Assembly: GCA_030668755.1 (NCBI GenBank)
Contig: DAOVEW010000006.1
Location: 1 to 11,930 of the forward strand
DNA length: 11,930 nt
Reading direction: 5' to 3'
DNA from: Bacillota bacterium
GTDB taxonomy: Bacteria > Armatimonadota > Hebobacteria > Hebobacterales > Hebobacteraceae
The position numbers and the translations under genes were made by a program. The notes under the pieces were generated by a model that worked only from the letters and a program-made list of their open reading frames with translations, searched no databases and had not been told where the DNA came from. Below, in pieces: positions 6,859 through 11,930 of this stretch; position 1 is the first letter of the stretch, and every line of letters starts with the position of its first letter.

Positions 6859-6930
6859 GGGCCCGTAGCTCAGCGGCAGAGCAGGCGGCTCATAACCGCT
6901 CGGTCGCAGGTTCGAATCCTGCCGGGCCCA
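6859..6930 (+). tRNA. tRNA with anticodon CAT, most like tRNA-Ile2 (elongator tRNA-Met possible)
   Basis: A full cloverleaf is visible. The acceptor GGGCCCG (6859-6865) pairs with CGGGCCC (6923-6929). The D arm is GCTC/GAGC, the anticodon stem GGCGG/CCGCT encloses CTCATAA with CAT at 6891-6893, and the T arm is GCAGG-TTCGAAT-CCTGC. A73 is the discriminator and CCA is not encoded. The G1-C72 pair rules out initiator tRNA. The AGGCGGCTCATAACCGC stem and GGTCG variable loop resemble bacterial tRNA-Ile2, whose C34 is converted to lysidine by TilS to read AUA. The identity between Ile2 and elongator Met is thus likely but not proven. Confidence 0.95.
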
Positions 6931-6964
6931 TTCTTCCCTTTCCCGACGGGCAAGGGAAGAATGG
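6928..6964. repeat. 13-bp perfect inverted repeat overlapping the tRNA 3' end
   Basis: CCATTCTTCCCTT (6928-6940) pairs perfectly with AAGGGAAGAATGG (6952-6964). The 11-nt loop can itself pair CCC (6942-6944) with GGG (6948-6950). The first three bases of the left arm are the last three of the tRNA. The stem could act as a terminator or processing structure for the tRNA transcript, but no T tract follows on the plus strand. Confidence 0.7.
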
Positions 6965-7112
6965 AGTGAGGTGAGAGGAGAGAGTTGAAAGGGGATGACT
7001 ACAAGAAAGCCATCGCAGTCCGGGCGACTCTCCGCCAAACATTAGCCCTCATCTCACGGTCACCTCTCTCCTATCGACTCTCAAGAATGTTGCCTTGCGG
7101 GACTGAATCGGG
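6965..7112. other. Purine-rich leader of the four-helix bundle gene with imperfect inverted repeat
   Basis: The stretch opens with a purine-rich run of GAG/GGTGAGAG units (6965-6984). AGGAGAGAG (6976-6984) is the reverse complement of CTCTCTCCT (7064-7072), and the match extends imperfectly on both sides to about 16 positions. The arms would bring 7064-7072 back to 6976-6984 across a loop of about 79 nt. No promoter was recognised and no SD is evident before the downstream ATG. Confidence 0.45.
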
Positions 7113-7481
7113 ATGCCCTTTCTCTTCGAGAAGCTCGAGGTCTATCAGAAGGCCCTCGCCCTGGCAGAGCGAGTGACCGGGATGACGGCGGGGTTCCCCC
7201 GTGGTTGCTGGTATCTAGCCGACCAACTCAACCGCGCCAGTCTCTCGATCTCCCTCAACATCGCGGAGGGGAACGGGCGTTGGACGCAAGCTGACAGGAA
7301 GAACTTCTTCGGAATCGCCCGCGGGTCGGTGCACGAGTGCGTTCCGCTGATCGAGTTGTGCCGAAGGAGAGGCCTCTTGCAGGACGAGGTCTGCAGCGCT
7401 CTCAGCGAGGAACTGGAGACGATCGCAAAGATGCTCTCCGGACTGATACGGAGAACGCAAAGGCCTTCCGGCACCGTCTGA
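7113..7481 (+). CDS. Four-helix bundle protein (23S rRNA intervening-sequence protein family, S23-like)
   Basis: The 122-residue product matches the family first seen inside intervening sequences of fragmented 23S rRNA in Leptospira and later as free-standing genes. Diagnostic stretches are FEKLEVYQKAL (5-15), QLNRASLSISLNIAEGNGR (38-56) and FFGIARGSVHE (65-75), in the order expected for the four helices; family members are usually 115-130 residues and form a toroidal pentamer. The function is unknown; RNA binding has been suggested for the family. No 23S rRNA surrounds it here, so it is an orphan copy. It sits 182 nt after a tRNA gene, behind a purine-rich, partly self-complementary leader, which suggests it arrived as an inserted unit. 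No SD precedes the ATG; GTG or TTG starts upstream looked no better. Confidence 0.88.
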   Translation: MPFLFEKLEVYQKALALAERVTGMTAGFPRGCWYLADQLNRASLSISLNIAEGNGRWTQADRKNFFGIARGSVHECVPLIELCRRRGLLQDEVCSALSEELETIAKMLSGLIRRTQRPSGTV

Positions 7482-7540
7482 AGCATGGCAGCGGCCACGC
7501 CTTTGCTAGAAGGCATTTCTGGTAGCACGACGTCTGTGTA

Positions 7541-7566
7541 TTGGGCAGGAGACACGCTCCTGCCCT
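7541..7566 (+). repeat. Dispersed 26-nt hairpin repeat, copy 2 (upstream of AlbA_2 gene)
   Basis: This is identical over 26 bases to the minus strand of 936-961, with stem GGGCAGGAG (7543-7551), loop ACACG (7552-7556) and stem CTCCTGCCC (7557-7565). It ends 30 nt before the TTG start of the AlbA_2 gene and lies on the coding strand, as does copy 1 relative to pyrE. It follows the four-helix gene by 59 nt. The flanks of the two copies diverge almost at once, so the repeat unit seems to be little more than the hairpin. Confidence 0.85.
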
Positions 7567-7596
7567 GCGGGGGCACCCACACAGGAGGTGGACTGA

Positions 7597-8808
7597 TTGC
7601 CTCTCTATGAGGTTCCGCTAAGTCGGGTGACCAACGAGGTCCTTGCTTCACTCGTTACGAACGAGGTGAGAGAGGACCGGCAGATCGAATACAAGGAGGG
7701 GCTTCCCGGAACCTCGCCAAGAGACAAGATGGAGTTCCTCGCGGACATCTCCGCGTTCGCAAACACGATTGGGGGCGACCTCCTGTACGGAGTGAGAGAG
7801 AAACGGGACGCCGAGGGGCACCCCACCGGCATAGCCGACGACATCTGCGGACTTGAGGACATTAACCTTGACGCAGTCAAGCTGCGTTTCGATTCTATCC
7901 TCCGGGATGGACTGGATCCGCGACTTCCGCCCATCGAGTACAGCGCCGTTCCGGCTGCAGGGAACAGGACCGTGCTCATACTCCGTGTGCCCAGAAGCTG
8001 GAGGCGACCCCACATGGTCCGAAACGAAAGCTGGTTCTACGGCCGCAGTTCAGCGGGTAAGTTTCGGCTCGACGCAAGCCAGCTACGTGAAGCCTTTCTT
8101 CAATCAGAGACTCTCGAGGAGCGAGTGCGCGGTTTCAGACGCGAACGTCTGGCAATGATCGAGCGGGGCGAGACGCCGGTGCCGCTACCGGCGGCTCGGC
8201 CGAAGTCGGTTCTGCATGTACTGCCGCTGACGGCGTTTGATGTGGGCGTAGGGGTGGATCTCCGCTCAACCACTGAAACGGCCGTTGGGATGCGGCCGAT
8301 TGGTGCCGGCGCGTGGAATCACCGCCACAATTTCGACGGGTTCATGACTTTCCACGGAGCGACCGATGAAGGGGTATCGGAGGGGTACACCCAGCTCTTC
8401 CGAACCGGTACCATAGAAGCGGTCGACACGCAGTTCACGGGAGTTCACGAAGGTCGACGGTTGATACGCAGTGTGATGTTTGAGCGCGATCTGATTGGCG
8501 CGCTGGGAGGGTATCTGGCCTTGCAGCGACAGCTCGGGCTGTCTCCTCCGGTGCTAGTAATGCTCTCTCTGCTAGGTGTCAAAGGCTACAGCATGTTCGT
8601 AGATGCATCCCGGTACTTTACCGGCCGCCGAGGCGAGCACATCATAGATCGAGACACGCTTGTCGTGCCAGCAGGGGTGCCCGTGGAGGACCTGGGAGCG
8701 GACCCTGCACAAGTGTTGAGGCCCCACTTCGACGCCGTCTGGAACGCGTGCGGCTATGCTGGCTCGCTGAACTACACGAAGGATGGGGAGTGGAAGCCAC
8801 GCAGCTAA
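7597..8808 (+). CDS. AlbA_2 (Schlafen)-domain protein with uncharacterised C-terminal domain
   Basis: The first 170 residues of this 403-residue protein form an AlbA_2/Schlafen domain. EDRQIEYKEG (26-35) opens the fold, SAFANTIGGDLLYGVRE (52-68) is its most conserved block, and RPHMV...WFYGRSSAGKFRLDASQLREAFLQ (137-169) closes it. E26 and E31-x-K33 have the spacing of the E(x4)ExK catalytic motif of Schlafen tRNA/rRNA nucleases; bacterial members are often annotated as ATP-binding or transcriptional regulators. The C-terminal 230 residues match no domain I recognise. The TTG start has a very strong SD, AGGAGGTG (7583-7590), at six bases; no ATG is near. The 26-nt hairpin repeat lies just upstream. 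AlbA_2 proteins occur in several defence islands and in toxin-like contexts, so an immunity role is possible; the activity is not established by the sequence. Confidence 0.88.
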   Translation: MPLYEVPLSRVTNEVLASLVTNEVREDRQIEYKEGLPGTSPRDKMEFLADISAFANTIGGDLLYGVREKRDAEGHPTGIADDICGLEDINLDAVKLRFDSILRDGLDPRLPPIEYSAVPAAGNRTVLILRVPRSWRRPHMVRNESWFYGRSSAGKFRLDASQLREAFLQSETLEERVRGFRRERLAMIERGETPVPLPAARPKSVLHVLPLTAFDVGVGVDLRSTTETAVGMRPIGAGAWNHRHNFDGFMTFHGATDEGVSEGYTQLFRTGTIEAVDTQFTGVHEGRRLIRSVMFERDLIGALGGYLALQRQLGLSPPVLVMLSLLGVKGYSMFVDASRYFTGRRGEHIIDRDTLVVPAGVPVEDLGADPAQVLRPHFDAVWNACGYAGSLNYTKDGEWKPRS

Positions 8809-8829
8809 CGCTAGTGTGGGGTGAAGGTA

Positions 8830-9492
8830 ATGCGCATCTGGATACTGCCCATAGTAGCAGCATTGTTGGTTTTGTATGGCTGTGGACAGGAGACCGTCGG
8901 ACAGCAAGGCGGCGGGGCCGGGGCTGATGTGCAGCCGGCGCCCGAGCCTGGGGACGAAGCTCCCGATGTTTCCACGCTCGACGGCAAGATCATAGTCATG
9001 ATCGTCGCCCACCGCGACTTCCGCGACGAGGAGCTTTTCGAGCCCAAGAGCATCTTCGAGAAGGCCGGCGCAAAGGTGACTGTTGCTTCCTCGTCCCTGG
9101 ACCCGGCGAAGGGGATGCTCGGCGCGACCGTGACGCCCGACATCCTGCTGGCGGACGTCGAGGCGACGGACTGCGACGCGGTCGTCTTCGTCGGCGGCAG
9201 CGGTGCGAAGGAGTACTGGGACAACCGGACGGCCCAGATGATCGCGCGGCAGGCGTTCGAGAGCGGCAGTGTGGTCGGCGCCATCTGCATCGCGCCGGTC
9301 ATCCTCGCGAACGCGGGCCTGCTGGACGGCAGGAAGGCTACGGTCTGGGCATCCGACGCCGGGAGGCTCCGCGCGCAGGGAGCAGAATACACCGGCCGCG
9401 ACGTCGAGGCCGACGGGCGAATCATCACGGCCAACGGCCCCGAGGCGGCAGAGAAGTTCGGGCTCGCAGTCGCGTCGGCGCTAGCGGGATAG
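8830..9492 (+). CDS. DJ-1/PfpI-family lipoprotein
   Basis: The product from ATG 8830 has 220 residues. An N-terminal hydrophobic stretch ends in VLYGC, a lipobox with C18 as the lipidated cysteine, followed by a low-complexity G/Q/P linker to about 45. The DJ-1/PfpI domain runs from 52 to the end: FRDEELFEP (64-72) supplies the acidic residue, VGGSG (121-125) and GAICIAP (150-156) form the nucleophile elbow with C153. The histidine that follows the cysteine in PfpI proteases is replaced by isoleucine, so a DJ-1-like glyoxalase, amidotransferase-like or redox role is likelier than proteolysis. Export is unusual for this mostly cytoplasmic family. The GTG at 8821 is an alternative start; ATG 8830 has GGGGTGA at suitable distance. 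Its neighbour downstream is also exported. Confidence 0.88.
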   Translation: MRIWILPIVAALLVLYGCGQETVGQQGGGAGADVQPAPEPGDEAPDVSTLDGKIIVMIVAHRDFRDEELFEPKSIFEKAGAKVTVASSSLDPAKGMLGATVTPDILLADVEATDCDAVVFVGGSGAKEYWDNRTAQMIARQAFESGSVVGAICIAPVILANAGLLDGRKATVWASDAGRLRAQGAEYTGRDVEADGRIITANGPEAAEKFGLAVASALAG

Positions 9493-9506
9493 GCGGCCGC
9501 TGCGAA

Positions 9507-9523
9507 CCGCGGCGCTGCCGCGG
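9507..9523. repeat. GC-rich hairpin after the DJ-1-like gene
   Basis: CCGCGGC (9507-9513) and GCCGCGG (9517-9523) form a perfect 7-bp stem with a GCT triloop, 15 nt after the upstream stop codon. No T tract follows, so it is at best a Rho-type or attenuating structure between the two exported-protein genes. Confidence 0.5.
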
Positions 9524-9553
9524 ATGTCTGCGCGAGGAAGAGCGAGGTCAGCC

Positions 9554-10633
9554 ATGCGCCTGACGATGCTGTGCACGGTGGCTGTCTGCGGAGCCCTGTT
9601 ATGCGGCGCATCCGTGGACGCGGCGGATGTTCCGGCAGCGCTGCACCTGGTCTACGCCGTGACGAAGGCCGGTGAAGGTCTGCCGAGTACGACGCTCTAC
9701 GTACACCAGCTCTCATCCGGACAGCGGAGCGCATTCTACCGGGATAGCGATGGAGAGACTCGCGTTCTCGTAAAGATCGCCAGCTCCGACGTCCTTGGAG
9801 CAGCCCGGGCGATACCTCCCCGCAATGTCTACGTCATGGTGGGACCGGCCGCGGTGCAGCGGAGTGCCACCTGCCCCGATACGCTGACCCGCCTTCGGAT
9901 CGCCGCCGGCGACCAAGAAGCAACTACCGACCCACTCTTTCTCGTGCCACTGTGTTTCAGTGAAGCCTCGCCCTACGGCCTCTGGAACAGAGCACCAGTG
10001 TTCGCCGTGAGCCGCACGGCGGAACGGACAGCGCTGTCGGCTCTTCGCATCGGTGATACCAAGCTCAATGGCCCAGCTATTCGAGTGCTTTCCCGGGAAG
10101 GTGCGGAGGAGTGGCAGGTGTCCCTGGGTCATCGGGACCTCTACGTAGCTGATCTGGTCTGGTCGCCGGACTCCGGCTCGCTGGCATACCTCGTCATGCC
10201 TCTCGGCGATGTGCATACGCTCGACGAGGCACTGCTGCCAAAGGCGGGCATCCACCTTGCAAACGTTACCAAGAAAGCGTCGCGCCACCTCTATCACTGC
10301 TACGGCGATGCCCTCGCCTGGGGGCCCAAGCCCGATTGCATCACCGTCGCGGCCCGAACGGGGGACTTCTGGGGCACCGGCTCTGTCATTCGAGTGATAC
10401 AGCTGCCCTCGGGGAGGCGGATCGAGGAATACTCTGTCCCCGGCCGGGCGTCGGCTATAGCTTATTCGGATGATAACCAGTGGCTCGCCGTCCAGACGCG
10501 GCATGATCACGCGCAGCAGCTCTGGCTCTACGCGGCGTCTGGCGGCTATGGACGCCTGTTCTGTCAGGTGCAGGACGAAGAAGGGCGGTTGGCTCTCCTC
10601 GGGTGGGCGCGCCTAACCGGCGGCGGTGACTGA
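9554..10633 (+). CDS. Secreted beta-propeller-like protein (TolB/WD40-like), function unknown
   Basis: From ATG 9554 the product is 359 residues. It has a classical signal peptide (MRLTMLCTVAVCGALLCG, hydrophobic core about 3-18) with likely cleavage after SVDA (20-23). The mature part contains blade-like segments such as VADLVWSPDSGSLAYLVMP and ASAIAYSDDNQWLAVQTR, with the SPDG-like turn of TolB/PD40 propellers, and the next blade WLYAASGGYGRLF. The whole reads as one propeller without an obvious catalytic domain, so a periplasmic or surface binding role is the best guess. The longer reading from 9524 was rejected because 9554 has GAGGT at five to six bases and gives a clean signal peptide, and 9524 abuts the hairpin. 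It lies 61 nt after the DJ-1-like gene. Confidence 0.8.
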   Translation: MRLTMLCTVAVCGALLCGASVDAADVPAALHLVYAVTKAGEGLPSTTLYVHQLSSGQRSAFYRDSDGETRVLVKIASSDVLGAARAIPPRNVYVMVGPAAVQRSATCPDTLTRLRIAAGDQEATTDPLFLVPLCFSEASPYGLWNRAPVFAVSRTAERTALSALRIGDTKLNGPAIRVLSREGAEEWQVSLGHRDLYVADLVWSPDSGSLAYLVMPLGDVHTLDEALLPKAGIHLANVTKKASRHLYHCYGDALAWGPKPDCITVAARTGDFWGTGSVIRVIQLPSGRRIEEYSVPGRASAIAYSDDNQWLAVQTRHDHAQQLWLYAASGGYGRLFCQVQDEEGRLALLGWARLTGGGD

Positions 10634-10710
10634 GCCATCTCCAGCAACCACCACCCTGCCGCTACTGTCGTGTGCCACATGGGAGACCGCAGCATAAGGA
10701 TGAGACAGAG
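10634..10710. other. Short intergenic gap
   Basis: This gap of 77 bases follows the propeller gene. An in-frame open stretch runs back from the small ORF through it, but contains no recognisable domain and no promoter was identified. Confidence 0.4.
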
Positions 10711-10878
10711 ATGACAGGCGGCGCACGCCGCGCACGCGCCTTTGGTGTAGCCGCGCTTCTCGGCCTCGGCGCCATCGTGGGCAGTATCGCCCTGTCCGCC
10801 CCGGGGCCATTGCCCTCCTACGCCATCCCAATCTCCGCCGGCACACTCATTCACGTCGCCGCGTCCCCGCTTCACTAG
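10711..10878 (+). pseudogene. Short two-helix ORF, possible truncated ZIP metal-transporter tail
   Basis: This 55-residue reading has two hydrophobic segments, VAALLGLGAIVGSIALSA and YAIPISAGTLIHVAASPL. Their order and the AGTLIHVAAS wording resemble the last two helices of ZIP-family zinc/iron transporters, where AGTFLYVAxxDLLPE is conserved. The DLLPE block is not intact and the remaining 200 or more residues of a ZIP are absent, so it may be a decayed fragment or a genuine small membrane protein. AAGGA lies ten bases before the ATG. It ends ten bases before the start of the CDF transporter, and the proximity of two metal-transport-like sequences supports the reading. A match by composition alone cannot be excluded. 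Confidence 0.35.
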
Positions 10879-10888
10879 CGGAGCAGCT

Positions 10889-11851
10889 ATGTCCGGTTCG
10901 AGTGAGAACGCCCAACATACCCTGCCGACCTCAGAGGGCATCGATCCGAATCGGTCGAAGCTCGCCTTCGCCGTGGGGCTCACCGCCTTCGTGCTGGCGG
11001 CCGAGGTCGCCGGTGGTATCTGGGCCCGCAGCCTTGCTCTTCTGAGCGATGCCGCGCACGTGTTCACCGACCTCATATCACTCGCGCTGACCCTCGGCGC
11101 TTTGCTGATAGCGTCCCGACCGGCGACGAAGGAGCACACCTTCGGGTGGCACCGGGCAGAGGTCTTCGTTGCGCTCATCAACGGACTGCTTCTGCTCCTC
11201 GTATCCGGAGGGCTCATCCGCGAGGCATACCTCAGGCTTCGAGACCCGATGGAGGTGCGCGTAGCCGGCATGCTCGCGGTGGCCATCGGCGGGCTGATCG
11301 CCAATGGCATCATTGCGCTCCGCCTTCGCGGCAGCGCGCGCCGTGACCTTAACATACGCAGCGCTTACCTTCACGTGCTCGCCGATTTCGGAGGAAGTAT
11401 CGGCGTGGTCTTGGCCGCCGCGATCATGCTGCCCACCGGTTGGTATGCTCTCGACCCGATCGTTGGAATTGCGATTGCTCTGGCCGTGCTCGCGGGCTCG
11501 GTACGGGTGCTGCGCGATACGGTACACATCGTGTTGGAGGGCGTGCCTCGCGAGGTGGACCTGAACGCGGTCGCAGAGACGATTCGATCGACGCCGGGCG
11601 TCGACGGCATCCACGATCTTCACATATGGACAATCTGCTCACACCTGCTCGCCCTCAGCGTCCACGTCACCGTGGGCGATCGCACGGCAGTTGCACGTGA
11701 CGAGATCGTGCGCGCCATCAGCGACGAACTGCGGGTGCACTTCGGGATAACTGAGACGACGATTCAGACCGAGCGCGAGCCCTGCCGCACCGACGAACTC
11801 ATTCACGTCGCCCCCCATCGCGACGAGTCTCGGCCTGCGAACAAGGGATGA
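10889..11851 (+). CDS. Cation diffusion facilitator (CDF) metal efflux transporter, CzcD/ZitB-like
   Basis: CDF proteins export Zn2+, Co2+, Cd2+ or related ions across the cytoplasmic membrane by proton antiport. The 320-residue product has six predicted membrane segments between about 25 and 205. The transport site is visible as D54, H57 and D61 in SLALLSDAAHVFTD and H162 and D166 in AYLHVLAD; FGWHRAE (85-91) and the DPIVG turn (189-193) are further family marks. The histidine-lined soluble domain follows (about 215-295, with IHDLHIWTICSHLLALSVHV at 241-260). The H/D pattern of site A is typical of zinc-preferring members. The ATG is preceded by GGAG at five bases. It is the last complete gene in the window. 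Confidence 0.94.
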   Translation: MSGSSENAQHTLPTSEGIDPNRSKLAFAVGLTAFVLAAEVAGGIWARSLALLSDAAHVFTDLISLALTLGALLIASRPATKEHTFGWHRAEVFVALINGLLLLLVSGGLIREAYLRLRDPMEVRVAGMLAVAIGGLIANGIIALRLRGSARRDLNIRSAYLHVLADFGGSIGVVLAAAIMLPTGWYALDPIVGIAIALAVLAGSVRVLRDTVHIVLEGVPREVDLNAVAETIRSTPGVDGIHDLHIWTICSHLLALSVHVTVGDRTAVARDEIVRAISDELRVHFGITETTIQTEREPCRTDELIHVAPHRDESRPANKG

Positions 11852-11930
11852 GCTCATCCCACACCGGGAGAGAATATCCCGCGTCTCAATCCGGGAGCAC
11901 ACGCGCCACCGAAGCCGACTCCCGGTTCGG
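11852..11930. other. Intergenic tail after the CDF gene, with an inverted repeat
   Basis: CCGGGAG (11891-11897) and CTCCCGG (11919-11925) form a 7-bp inverted repeat around a 21-nt loop; a T-run is lacking. A perfect 16-bp palindrome, GGGATGAGCTCATCCC (11845-11860), overlaps the CDF stop. No gene start is evident before the window ends. Confidence 0.4.

Noticed and set aside
6721..7038. Minus-strand ORF of 105 codons crossing the tRNA gene
   Set aside because: Its central part (QDSNLRPSGYEPPALPLSYGP-like) is the well-known artefact produced by translating the antisense of a tRNA.
6985..7176. Plus-strand ORF with TTG start just after the purine-rich leader
   Set aside because: It runs into the four-helix gene in another frame and shows no domain, although its start has a GGAGAG-like SD.
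11845..11860. Perfect 16-bp palindrome at the CDF stop codon
   Set aside because: It overlaps coding sequence and lacks a T tract or a second copy; chance is a sufficient explanation.
1..11930. CRISPR array, integrase or insertion sequence
   Set aside because: No regularly spaced repeats, transposase or recombinase motifs are seen on either strand.

Overview
The window looks like chromosomal DNA from a GC-rich bacterium. The genes are tightly packed, with TTG and ATG starts behind good Shine-Dalgarno (SD) sequences, and the single tRNA does not encode its CCA end. The family content (Clp1-type RNA kinase, CobO, free-standing 23S-IVP-like four-helix protein, SIR2, AlbA_2/Schlafen) suggests an environmental lineage such as Armatimonadota or Chloroflexota. 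That placement is an inference; no gene here is diagnostic.

Left part, minus strand (1-4630). Reading leftwards, a compact run encodes a Clp1/NOL9-type polynucleotide kinase, a histidine phosphatase, the corrinoid adenosyltransferase CobO, a cysteine-rich SIR2-family protein and orotate phosphoribosyltransferase (PyrE). After a 320-nt non-coding stretch holding a near-consensus sigma-70 promoter comes the first 24 codons of gyrB, cut by the window edge. The phosphatase and cobO are almost fused: the stop codon of one lies in the SD of the next.

Middle part, plus strand (4754-6821). A divergent promoter whose -10 box lies only 9 nt before the ATG starts a three-gene overlapping operon: a membrane-anchored NTF2-like protein, a TPR protein and a glyoxalase-II-like metallo-beta-lactamase-fold hydrolase. 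An extended -10 promoter, a tRNA with anticodon CAT (most like tRNA-Ile2) and a 13-bp inverted repeat at the tRNA 3' end follow.

Right part, plus strand (6965-11930). Downstream of the tRNA lies an accessory-looking block: a four-helix bundle (23S rRNA intervening-sequence type) protein and an AlbA_2/Schlafen-domain protein. Then come a DJ-1/PfpI-like lipoprotein, a secreted beta-propeller-like protein, a short two-helix ORF that resembles the tail of a ZIP metal transporter, and a complete CDF metal-efflux transporter.

The most unexpected signal is a 26-nt hairpin repeat with an identical asymmetric loop, found just upstream of pyrE and again just upstream of the AlbA_2 gene, in the same orientation relative to each. 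Two genes of families known from anti-phage defence (SIR2 and AlbA_2/Schlafen) lie next to the two copies. This may reflect mobility or a shared regulatory element; the sequence alone does not decide.
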